This document shows, piece by piece, positions 1-5,470 of a stretch of DNA of 6,891 nt. The notes under the pieces were generated by a model, which saw nothing but the letters and a program-made list of their open reading frames with translations, searched no databases and was not told where the DNA came from. The translations under genes were made by a program, and so were the position numbers. The first letter of the stretch is position 1; each line of letters begins with the position of its first letter. The DNA comes from Bacillota bacterium (GTDB taxonomy: Bacteria; Bacillota; Sulfobacillia; Symbiobacteriales; Symbiobacteriaceae), in NCBI GenBank assembly GCA_028287415.1, contig JAQBPS010000697.1:1-6891 (forward strand), read 5' to 3'.

Positions 1-247
1 CATAGACCAGCGTAAACAGCAGCGAAGCGCCGAACCCCAGGAACATCCGGAGCAGCGAGCGCCCTGCGTAGTAGGGCAGGTAGATCGGGTCCAGGCTGAT
101 CGCCGGCTGTTGCGCCGCGGACAATGGAGCAAGCATGCCGGAACCCAGGTGCAGGAACGCATACAGTACAGAAAAAACAAACACAGCGACGGCAAGGTCG
201 GCAAGACCAAGCCGCCGCGGCAGAGCCGGACGGTTGTACATGGCCAT
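1..247 (-). CDS. ABC transporter permease, N-terminal part (duplicated-permease, anion-type family)
   Basis: This is an open frame of 82 codons that starts at the ATG at 247-245 and runs off the left edge, so only the N-terminus is visible. The start is well supported by a GGAGAGGAGG site at 266-257, nine bases upstream. The protein begins MAMYNRPALPRRLG, followed by a hydrophobic segment at about residues 20-42. Next comes a motif region, ISLDPIYLPYY then AGRSLLRMF, leading into a second hydrophobic stretch ending LLFTLVYG. From memory of the family, this N-terminal pattern matches the large permeases with two fused membrane halves (COG4986 type) that sit beside nitrate/sulfonate/taurine-like ATPases. 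It lies 60 bases downstream of the CDF gene on the same strand, so the two may share a transcript. The substrate cannot be told from this fragment. I am fairly sure it is a membrane permease and moderately sure of the subfamily. Confidence 0.72.
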   Translation of the reverse strand, partial: MAMYNRPALPRRLGLADLAVAVFVFSVLYAFLHLGSGMLAPLSAAQQPAISLDPIYLPYYAGRSLLRMFLGFGASLLFTLVY

Positions 248-256
248 GGGCGGCGG

Positions 257-266
257 CCTCCTCTCC
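257..266 (-). promoter_or_regulatory. Ribosome binding site of the partial permease
   Basis: On the minus strand this reads GGAGAGGAGG, a near-perfect Shine-Dalgarno site nine bases before the ATG at 247. It fixes the start of the edge-truncated permease gene. Confidence 0.7.
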
Positions 267-307
267 ATCGGCGCAATTTGCATCATGCACTAACGCATCC
301 AGCAGGA

Positions 308-1189
308 TCAGAGTTCGCAGTTCGGGCAGCGCGGGTCACAGGGTTCCGGGTGAATTAACACCTCGCTGCGCGGAAATTCCGCCTGGATCGCCTGCTCAAT
401 GCGATCGCAAAGCTGGTGTACATGCTCCAGGGACCAGCTCCGGTGAACCACCAGGTGGAAGTCAATGTATCGCTCGCTGCCGGCGCGGCGGGTACGCAGG
501 CCGTGGAAGCTTATGAACTCATTGGCGTTGCTCTCGATCAGTGAAGCAATCCGCGTTTCTTCTTGCTTCGGCAAGCGGGCATCCAACAGGGGCTGTATTG
601 CCTCCCGACAGAGTTCCCAGCCCGCATGAGTGATCATGACCGCCACGATGAGCGCCACCACCGGATCAAGCCAACCAATCCCGGTAATCCGCACCATCAG
701 CAGCCCCACGAACACCCCGAGCGATGTGTACACATCAGTGCGAAGGTGCATGCCATCAGCGTGCAGCGCCATCGAGTCTTCGGTTTTTGCGACGCGAATC
801 AAGTAGCTCGAGATGAACCAGTTGACCGCAGCCGATGCACCCATGACCCACAGGCCCACACCGACCTCTGGAGCACCGTGGGCGCCGCGCAGCTTGCGAA
901 TCGCCTCCCAGATGATCCAGCCTGCTGCAACAATGATCAAGAAGCCCTCCACCAGGGCTGAGAAGTTCTCGATCTTCCCATGGCCGTAACGATGCTGCTC
1001 GTCAGCGGGTACGCTCGCGGCTCGGACCGAGAACATGGCAATGATTGCCGCTATCAGGTCGATGCCAGAGTGAATCGCCTCGGACAGGATGCTGACGGAA
1101 CCGCTCGCGAGACCTGCCAGGACTTTCAGGATGACCAGCAATGTATTGCTGGCTACCGACAGCGTGGCGGCCTGTTGCTTGTTGGCCAA
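308..1189 (-). CDS. Cation diffusion facilitator (CDF) family metal efflux transporter
   Basis: This is a proton-driven exporter of divalent metal ions (Zn, Fe, Mn or similar) in the cytoplasmic membrane. In the 293-residue form, hydrophobic segments start at about residue 9 (TLSVASNTLLVILKVLAG). TM2 carries SEAIHSGIDLI, an HxxxD pair, and TM5 carries HADGMHLRTDV, a second HxxxD pair. This HD-HD arrangement occupies the positions of transport site A in CDF proteins. RYGHGKIENFSAL is the usual conserved stretch before TM3. A cytoplasmic C-terminal domain of about 90 residues follows and ends in CDPRCPNCEL. I chose the TTG at 1189 because GGAAGGTG lies at 1204-1197 with seven bases of spacing, and because the protein then begins LANKQQAATLS, as CDF proteins usually do. 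The longer frame from an ATG at 1267 would add 26 poorly family-like residues and has no properly spaced site. The family is certain; the metal is not. Confidence 0.93.
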   Translation of the reverse strand: MANKQQAATLSVASNTLLVILKVLAGLASGSVSILSEAIHSGIDLIAAIIAMFSVRAASVPADEQHRYGHGKIENFSALVEGFLIIVAAGWIIWEAIRKLRGAHGAPEVGVGLWVMGASAAVNWFISSYLIRVAKTEDSMALHADGMHLRTDVYTSLGVFVGLLMVRITGIGWLDPVVALIVAVMITHAGWELCREAIQPLLDARLPKQEETRIASLIESNANEFISFHGLRTRRAGSERYIDFHLVVHRSWSLEHVHQLCDRIEQAIQAEFPRSEVLIHPEPCDPRCPNCEL

Positions 1190-1196
1190 GCGATCA

Positions 1197-1204
1197 CACC
1201 TTCC
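1197..1204 (-). promoter_or_regulatory. Ribosome binding site that decides the CDF start
   Basis: The minus strand reads GGAAGGTG followed by seven bases and TTG. The upstream in-frame ATGs at 1267 and 1228 lack a site at normal distance; the one at 1267 has AAGGG directly touching it. This supports the TTG start at 1189. Confidence 0.55.
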
Positions 1205-1279
1205 GGTACAGGGGTGGGAAGTGCCCATGTAATGGGGGCGGCAAAGAATCTTTCCCGGGGGAAACATCCCTTACACGGT

Positions 1280-1316
1280 GAAAGACCCGACAGAGCAAAT
1301 GCTCTGCGGGTCTTTC
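1280..1316. terminator. Strong hairpin with short U-rich flanks, in the CDF leader
   Basis: The arms GAAAGACCCG (1280-1289) and CGGGTCTTTC (1307-1316) pair over 10 bp. After one bulged A, CAGAGC pairs with GCTCTG around an AAAT loop. Either strand ends in TCTTTC, so it could work as a weak intrinsic terminator in both directions. No plus-strand gene ends just before it. On the minus strand it lies between the candidate promoter (1334-1363) and the CDF start, so it would be in the leader of that mRNA. It could be a leader attenuator or simply an insulating terminator. The structure is plain in the sequence; the role is inferred. Confidence 0.6.
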
Positions 1317-1753
1317 GTTGCAACTGTGCGTGTATCGTACCATGACCGGGGTTGTTCCGGCAAGCGTTCCTGACGGTACAGACATATGGAGCCCAGATTG
1401 CACGCCCGGGTGAGCAGTTGGTCACCGATCACGGGGATGTCCAATCGGTGAGGGGGAGGATGACCCGTTCGTTTATGGGGTGGTATGCAGTCTTATGCAT
1501 ATCGGGCGAACAAGTATGCAGGTGCGACGGCGTCAATTATACAGCGGATACCGCTCGAATATATAAAGATGCATTTGTGAGTAAAACGGGTACGACGCGA
1601 AAGCATACGATCATACCAAGAACTGCAACGCGAGGGCACAAAGAGTTGGCAGTCGTCATCCGCGATGAAGGCATCCCTAAGTTCCTTCGGTTACCCTCAT
1701 GCGTTACATCTACAATTGAGCCGACGCGGTGAGAGTTTCGCGATAGTCTCTTA
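1317..1753. other. Gene-poor spacer, no gene recognised
   Basis: Apart from the weak CDF promoter near its left end, I see no supportable gene here. Composition is visibly richer in A+T between about 1480 and 1720 than in the genes on either side. A plus-strand open frame at 1352-1732 and part of a minus-strand one at 1537-1950 cross this stretch. Neither has a ribosome site or protein-like composition, and neither resembles a family I know. A small RNA cannot be excluded by eye. Confidence 0.5.
1334..1363 (-). promoter_or_regulatory. Weak candidate promoter for the CDF gene
   Basis: On the minus strand there is TTGCCG (1363-1358), 18 bases, then TACGAT (1339-1334). Each box matches the sigma-A consensus at four of six positions. 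Transcription would begin near 1327 and give a leader of about 140 nt that contains the hairpin at 1280-1316. The match is modest and could be chance. Confidence 0.3.
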
Positions 1754-1792
1754 CACAAAACAGGACGCTGCGTCGGCATGCTCCTGTTTTTT
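1754..1792 (+). repeat. 39-bp terminator-like hairpin repeat, copy A (degenerate)
   Basis: The sequence runs from CACAAAACAGGAC to TCCTGTTTTTT and matches the copy at 2749-2787 at 35 of 39 positions, without gaps. CAGGA pairs with TCCTG, and an inner TGC pairs with GCA around a GTCG loop. The four differences from copy B fall in the stem and loop and open a 3x3 internal loop, so this copy is the weaker structure. It ends in seven T on the plus strand and would act as an intrinsic terminator in that direction, but I find no gene upstream of it. Confidence 0.65.
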
Positions 1793-2117
1793 TCATCCGT
1801 CAGACGGGCCCCGGTTCCTGGCCCGACCTTTGTCTTGATGCGCGCAGCCCTGCGCACCTTCGCCTTCTCGGCCTTCACCTGCCTGATGGCGGTCATGAGC
1901 TTCACGTTCACATTCCGCTTCTGGGTCTCGCTATCGGCGAGGGAGGCCCACTAGACGGTGCCATGGTTCGCACCTTGCATTCGTTATCCATAAGTCTGTG
2001 GAACTAAGTTGTCCCAGTACGGGGCCACTGAAGTAGAGCGAAGCGGGCATTGTGTTGGCACACGCAGTTGCCGGCGGATGCGGTCTGCGCTATCGGTATT
2101 CCTCAAGCGACAGTTCC
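1793..2117. other. Gene-poor spacer with a possible coding relic (minus strand)
   Basis: No intact gene is recognised. A minus-strand frame is open from the stop at 1953-1951 leftward, and its part at about 1950-1796 reads as a lysine/arginine-rich, helix-like peptide (for example KLMTAIRQVKAEKAKVRRAA). It then passes into sequence around hairpin copy A that does not look like protein. There is no good start or ribosome site. It could be the remnant of a lost gene or a chance open frame; I cannot name a family. The rest of the stretch, to 2117, shows nothing I recognise. Confidence 0.25.
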
Positions 2118-2193
2118 GGTCCAGGCCAGCCGGGCGTGGGGCGCGGCCGGCGGGGCAGGGTCCGGGCCAGGTCGAGCGTTGCGGCGGCCGGCC
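2118..2193 (+). repeat. 76-bp GC-rich repeat, copy 1
   Basis: This copy begins GGTCCAGGCCAGCCGGGCGT and aligns without gaps to 2650-2725, with six mismatches in 76 positions. It is built of two related halves: GGTCC(A/G)GGCCAG starts at 2118 and again at 2159, 41 bases later, each followed by CGGGCGT- or CGAGCGT-like and CCGG-rich sequence. Read as protein on the minus strand, most copy differences change the amino acid, which argues against a conserved coding role. It lies in a region without genes. Confidence 0.85.
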
Positions 2194-2395
2194 GGGACTC
2201 AAACCGAATTTGTTGTTCATCGCCCGCTGACCAAGCGACGGTTTGGCACTGCCGCAATGTGATACTCCGCGGCACTTGCGAAGTAAGGCACAGGCGGTCC
2301 CCGGGTGAGTTCAGTGGGCAAGCAGGGGTAGGCGCAGAGAAACAATTATGTCCATCCCGGTCATTGTCAGCATTGTGCTGAGGCACCTGGAAAAT
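2194..2395. other. Spacer between repeats, nothing recognised
   Basis: A 26-codon plus-strand frame (2349-2429, MSIPVIVSIVLRHL...) crosses the right end, preceded only by a poor AGAGAA site. I see no convincing gene, RNA or regulatory structure here. Confidence 0.4.
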
Positions 2396-2445
2396 CGTCC
2401 AGTTTTTTCACCGCCCTCCCTGAACTGAAGTGAAAAATTCGGACG
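2396..2445. repeat. Imperfect hairpin, CGTCC...GACG arms
   Basis: CGTCCAGTTTTTTCAC (2396-2411) and GTGAAAAATTCGGACG (2430-2445) can pair over 13 of 16 positions around an 18-base loop, with a three-base internal loop. The right arm is the same sequence that forms the inverted repeat with 2576-2588. This hairpin is therefore nested at the left boundary of the tandem-repeat segment. Confidence 0.5.
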
Positions 2446-2588
2446 TTGTTCCGCCAAGGGACGCTCAGATCGTGCTCTGGGAGGCAGATCTCGTCTTCTA
2501 GAGGGCAAATATCGTTCTCTCTGGTAGCCCGACTGGCTATAAATGGTAGTTAATGGTAAAATACGACGTAGTTCATCCGAATTTTTCA
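2431..2588. repeat. Segment bounded by 13-bp inverted repeats
   Basis: TGAAAAATTCGGA (2431-2443) and TCCGAATTTTTCA (2576-2588) are perfect inverted repeats 158 bases apart, outer end to outer end. Similarity continues weakly outside them if one gap is allowed (CTTCAGTTCA against ACTCAACC). The interval contains the three ~21-bp tandem units and no credible gene. The layout could be a small non-autonomous element or a long-range RNA stem; no target-site duplication is obvious. Confidence 0.45.
2466..2527. repeat. Three imperfect ~21-bp tandem repeats
   Basis: The units are 2466-2484, 2485-2505 and 2506-2527. They begin CAGATC, CAGATC and CAAATA, continue with GTGCTCT, TCGTCTTCT and TCGTTCTCT, and end GGGAGG, AGAGGG and CTGGTAG. 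The period of about 21 gives a seven-residue periodicity on the minus strand (YQRERYL, PSRRRDL, PPRARSE). That frame has no convincing start and runs through the neighbouring GC-rich repeat, so I treat the array as non-coding. Confidence 0.55.
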
Positions 2589-2649
2589 ACTCAACCATCC
2601 GGCCCCGGTGTAAAAAATGGACGCTTAGGATCAAGCAGCAGTTGGGCGG

Positions 2650-2725
2650 GGTCCAGGCCAGCCGGGCGTGGGGTGCGGCCGGAGGGGCAGGGTCCAGGCC
2701 AGGTCGGGCGTTGGGGCGACCGGCC
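2650..2725 (+). repeat. 76-bp GC-rich repeat, copy 2
   Basis: This is the second copy of the repeat at 2118-2193, in the same orientation and 532 bases downstream. Its half-units start at 2650 and 2691, both reading GGTCCAGGCCAG, so the inner duplication is cleaner here than in copy 1. It ends 23 bases before hairpin copy B. Four half-units in two places suggest an element that has both duplicated in tandem and spread. Confidence 0.85.
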
Positions 2726-2748
2726 AGAATCGGCGGTCGAGCGCGTTG

Positions 2749-2790
2749 CACAAAACAGGACTCTGCTTCGGCAGGGTCCTGTTTTTTGTG
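2749..2790 (+). terminator. Intrinsic terminator-like hairpin (39-bp repeat, copy B)
   Basis: CAGGAC pairs with GTCCTG, a T-G wobble follows, and CTGC pairs with GCAG closing a TTCG tetraloop. The outer arms CACAAAA and TTTTTTGTG extend the stem and supply a run of six T. It is a textbook Rho-independent terminator on the plus strand and is nearly symmetric on the minus strand. It lies about 30 bases upstream of the peptide-operon promoter, so it would block read-through into that operon. No plus-strand gene ends just upstream, so what it terminates is unknown; a short RNA spanning the 76-bp repeat is one possibility. Confidence 0.75.
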
Positions 2791-2822
2791 CCTTCTGTTG
2801 TACCTCAGCCCAATGTGACTTT

Positions 2823-2851
2823 TTGTATACGCAGAAATTAGGTTTTATAAG
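2823..2851 (+). promoter_or_regulatory. Likely sigma-A promoter of the peptide-transport operon
   Basis: TTGTAT (2823-2828) and TATAAG (2846-2851) are separated by 17 bases, with four and five of six matches to the consensus. Transcription would begin near 2858, giving a leader of about 63 nt before the TTG start at 2921. It sits in an A+T-rich stretch just after the terminator at 2749-2790. A small palindrome, GTTGTAACAAC (2864-2874), lies just past the expected start point and could be an operator, though it is short enough to be chance. Confidence 0.5.
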
Positions 2852-2905
2852 GTTAGTTCGGAGGTTGTAACAACATTGGAATTGAATATCTAGTTGATGA
2901 ATACG

Positions 2906-2912
2906 AGGGGGG
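2906..2912 (+). promoter_or_regulatory. Ribosome binding site that decides the lipoprotein start
   Basis: AGGGGGG is followed by eight bases and the TTG at 2921. The upstream in-frame candidates TTG 2894 and ATG 2897 have only weak upstream matches. The site would lie inside the coding sequence if those were used. Confidence 0.6.
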
Positions 2913-2920
2913 ATGAGTGT

Positions 2921-4507
2921 TTGAAGCTGTGGACGCTTGATCGTCGCCCGGCAGCGGTGCTTCTGGCGGTGCTGGTGGGGCTTGTCGCCGGCTGCAGCGG
3001 CGGGGCCGGTTCGGGGAACAGTCCGGGAGACGCCAGCAGCAAAGCGGGGCAGGCGACGGCCGGTGCCAAGCCGGGTGGGGTGCTCACGATGGCTCGGCCC
3101 CGTGAACCCGACAGCCTGGACCCCATTGTCCCCACTGACAATGAGTCGATTTACACGATGCTCTTGATTTACGACCAGTTGGTCCGCGTGGCCAAGGACG
3201 GGAAGTCCGTGGAGGCGGGCCTGGCCGAGACCTGGGAGACGAGCCAGGACGGCAAGACGTTCACCTTCCACCTGCGCCAGGGCGTGAAGTTCCACAACGG
3301 CGACCCGGTGACGGTCGATGACGTGATTTACTCCCTCAATCGGGTGAAGAGCGACAAGAAGAGCGGCTGGGCAGACATGTACGCCGACATTGACACGATT
3401 GTGGCCAAGGATGCGGCTACCCTGGTGATCACGACCAAGCGGCCGTATGTCCCCATGCTCGCCAACCTCTCCATGTTCGCCGCATCGATCGTGCCGAAGA
3501 AGCTGGGTGAGTCCGGCTACGATTTTAATGCAAAGCCGGTCGGCTCCGGTCCGTTCGTGTTCGATCACTGGAGCAAGGGCACGGAGATTGTCCTGAAGAA
3601 GAACCCCGACTACTGGCAGAAGGGGCTGCCGTACCTCGACGAGGTCAGGTTCCTCCTGGTTGCGGAGGACAACACCCGCAACTTGAAGCTACAGGCCGGC
3701 GAGGTAGACATCGCAGCTGATGTACCCTTCAGCAGCATCGCGGAGCTGAAGAGCAATCCGGACGTCACGGTGAAGGCTGAGCCGCTGATGCGGGTGGACT
3801 TCATCACCATGAACACGACCAGGAAGCCGTTCGACGACGTCAAGATTCGTCAGGCGGTTAATTACGCGGTGGACAAGGATGCGCTGATCCAGGCGGTCCT
3901 GTTTGGCAACGGCAAGCCAGCCAACACCTTCCTGCCCCCCATGCTTTACCATGACGACGCCGCCCCCGGCTACAAGAACGACGTGGCGAAGGCCAAGGAG
4001 CTGATGACACAGTCAAGCCAGCCAAACGGCTTCAAGACGACCCTCAACATCGCGTCCGGGGATAGCCTTCAGAATCAGGTCGCGATTATCGTCAAGGAGC
4101 AACTGGCAAAGATCGGCATCGACGTGACGATTCAGCAGCTGGAGTCAGGCGTCAAACGCAAGGCGTTCCGGGACCTGAACTATGACCTGTCCTACCAGCT
4201 GATGACGTCAGATGTGATCGACCCGGATGAGCTGACCATGTTCGGCGGCGCCTCCGCGACCAGGACCTTCTGGACCGGGTACAACAACCCGAAGGTGGAC
4301 CAGCTGGCGAAGGACGGGCAGGCGGAAACCGACCCGGCGAAGCGGGCGCAGATTTACAAGGAGATCCAGAAGATCCTGAGCGACGATGCGCCCTACATCT
4401 ACCTGTACTACGTGCCAGCCGCCAACGTCACCAGCAAGCGCGTTCAGAACTTCACACCGCTGCTCACTGGCAACTACCGGCTGGAAGAGGTGCAGCTGTC
4501 CAAATAG
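2921..4507 (+). CDS. Peptide ABC transporter substrate-binding lipoprotein (SBP family 5, DppA/OppA type)
   Basis: This lipoprotein is anchored on the outer face of the membrane; it captures di- or oligopeptides and passes them to the permease pair encoded next. From the TTG at 2921 the protein has 528 residues. It begins MKLWTLDRRPAAVLL, a charged N-terminus and hydrophobic core, and reaches the lipobox LVAG-Cys with the lipidated cysteine at residue 25. A Gly/Ser/Ala linker of about 25 residues follows. The family 5 domain starts with RPREPDSLDPIVPTDN and carries the signature region LAETWETSQDGKTFTFHLRQ plus GVKFHNGDPVTVDDV. The C-terminal lobe includes MNTTRKPFDDVKIRQAVNYA and ends LLTGNYRLEEVQLSK, so the gene is complete and of normal length. 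Starting at 2894 or 2897 would add eight or nine residues and has no good ribosome site. Family 5 also binds nickel, sugars and glutathione, but the M55 aminopeptidase in the operon favours peptides. Confidence 0.95.
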   Translation: MKLWTLDRRPAAVLLAVLVGLVAGCSGGAGSGNSPGDASSKAGQATAGAKPGGVLTMARPREPDSLDPIVPTDNESIYTMLLIYDQLVRVAKDGKSVEAGLAETWETSQDGKTFTFHLRQGVKFHNGDPVTVDDVIYSLNRVKSDKKSGWADMYADIDTIVAKDAATLVITTKRPYVPMLANLSMFAASIVPKKLGESGYDFNAKPVGSGPFVFDHWSKGTEIVLKKNPDYWQKGLPYLDEVRFLLVAEDNTRNLKLQAGEVDIAADVPFSSIAELKSNPDVTVKAEPLMRVDFITMNTTRKPFDDVKIRQAVNYAVDKDALIQAVLFGNGKPANTFLPPMLYHDDAAPGYKNDVAKAKELMTQSSQPNGFKTTLNIASGDSLQNQVAIIVKEQLAKIGIDVTIQQLESGVKRKAFRDLNYDLSYQLMTSDVIDPDELTMFGGASATRTFWTGYNNPKVDQLAKDGQAETDPAKRAQIYKEIQKILSDDAPYIYLYYVPAANVTSKRVQNFTPLLTGNYRLEEVQLSK

Positions 4508-4511
4508 CGGC

Positions 4512-4518
4512 GGAGGGG
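4512..4518 (+). promoter_or_regulatory. Ribosome binding site of the first permease
   Basis: GGAGGGG lies in the 18-base gap after the lipoprotein stop, seven bases before ATG 4526. It fixes the permease start and supports operon structure. Confidence 0.6.
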
Positions 4519-4525
4519 GGCGGCC

Positions 4526-5470
4526 ATGGACTACACGTCATACCTGGGGAAGCGGCTGGCCCAGCTGGTGCCAGTACTGCTCGGCCTCACAGTCGTCGTC
4601 TTCCTGATGATTCACAGCATCCCCGGCAACACGGCCGATGCCCTGCTCGGTGACAAGGGTACCCCGGAAAACGTGGCGCGGCTGACCCAGCAGCTGGGGC
4701 TGGATCGGCCCCTCCCCGTCCAGTATCTCTACTTCGTCAAGAACCTCGTCTCGGGCGACCTCGGTCAGTCGTACCGGTACGGCCAGCCAGTGCAGGCTCT
4801 CCTGGCCGCGCGGCTGGGACCGACCCTCTTTCTTACGCTGTATGCGGTGGGCCTGTCGGTGCTGATCAGCCTGCCGCTCAGCATTCTGGCGGCTGTACGG
4901 CAAAACCGGTGGCCCGATCTGGCGGTACGAACGCTGAGTCTCGGTGGCTTTGTCATGCCCTCGTACTGGGTTGCGCTGATGCTGATGTTGCTCTTCAGCA
5001 TCAAGCTCCGGATCCTCCCGCTATCCGGGTACGGCCGGAGCATCCCTGACCACTTCCGCTACCTGCTGCTGCCAGCGTTCACGATCGCAGTGGCCCAGGC
5101 GCCTGTCCTGATCCGGCCCTTGCGAGCGAAGATCCTTGCCACCCTGCGCGCCGATTTCGTCATGACAGCCTGGGCCAAGGGCGTGCCGGCCAGCCGGGTC
5201 ATGCTGGCACATGTCCTGCGGAATTCGCTCATCAGCACCATCACCATTCTGGGCGTCAACATCGGCTGGATGCTGGGAGGGGCAGTGATCGTGGAGACCG
5301 TTTTCTCTGTGCCCGGGCTCGGCTCCCTGTTGATCGAGGCGATTACCAAGCGCGACTACCCGGTCGTGCAGGGGCTGACGCTCTGCATGGCGGCCATGGT
5401 GATGTGTATGAACCTGATCACCGACCTGGTGTACACCGTGCTCGACCCGCGGGTGGACTATGGGAAGTGA
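4526..5470 (+). CDS. Peptide ABC transporter permease, DppB/OppB type
   Basis: This is one of the two membrane subunits that form the translocation channel for the peptide handed over by the lipoprotein. The protein has 314 residues, normal for DppB. It opens with YLGKRLAQLVPVLLGLTVVV as TM1. Then comes the typical outer region: the loop IPGNTADALLGDKGTPE, the motif LGLDRPLPVQYLYFVKNLVSG, and DLGQSYRYGQPV. About five more membrane spans follow. The cytoplasmic coupling (EAA) loop starts at residue 210 with DFVMTAWAKG, continues VPASRVMLAHVLRNS, and has the invariant glycine at residue 219; it is the contact for the ATPase. VETVFSVPGLGSLL and the C-terminal DPRVDYGK are standard DppB features. 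It starts 18 bases after the lipoprotein stop and overlaps the next gene by 11 bases. Confidence 0.95.
   Translation: MDYTSYLGKRLAQLVPVLLGLTVVVFLMIHSIPGNTADALLGDKGTPENVARLTQQLGLDRPLPVQYLYFVKNLVSGDLGQSYRYGQPVQALLAARLGPTLFLTLYAVGLSVLISLPLSILAAVRQNRWPDLAVRTLSLGGFVMPSYWVALMLMLLFSIKLRILPLSGYGRSIPDHFRYLLLPAFTIAVAQAPVLIRPLRAKILATLRADFVMTAWAKGVPASRVMLAHVLRNSLISTITILGVNIGWMLGGAVIVETVFSVPGLGSLLIEAITKRDYPVVQGLTLCMAAMVMCMNLITDLVYTVLDPRVDYGK

Noticed and set aside
1352..1732. Plus-strand open frame of 126 codons
   Set aside because: No ribosome site, no recognisable motif and irregular composition; it overlaps the candidate CDF promoter on the other strand.
2349..2429. 26-codon plus-strand frame (MSIPVIVSIVLRHL...) as a small membrane peptide
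   Set aside because: The ribosome site is poor, the tail after residue 14 is not hydrophobic, and it overlaps an imperfect hairpin.
2466..2527. CRISPR array
   Set aside because: The units are contiguous and diverged, with no spacers, and no cas gene is present.
2311..2751. Minus-strand open frame of 146 codons with a seven-residue periodic part
   Set aside because: It runs through the 76-bp repeat and the inverted-repeat segment. The periodicity follows from the 21-bp DNA repeat, and the start context is poor.
1317..2893. tRNA or rRNA gene, or an intact insertion sequence
   Set aside because: No cloverleaf or rRNA-like sequence and no transposase frame with catalytic motifs could be found by eye.
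2913..2924. Four-codon leader frame ATG AGT GTT TGA overlapping the lipoprotein start
   Set aside because: The purine run touches its ATG directly, so it has no spacing for ribosome binding; more likely chance.
2591..3568. Long minus-strand open frame of 325 codons
   Set aside because: It is antisense to the lipoprotein gene and crosses the terminator, promoter and 76-bp repeat. Its composition is that of a shadow frame in GC-rich DNA.
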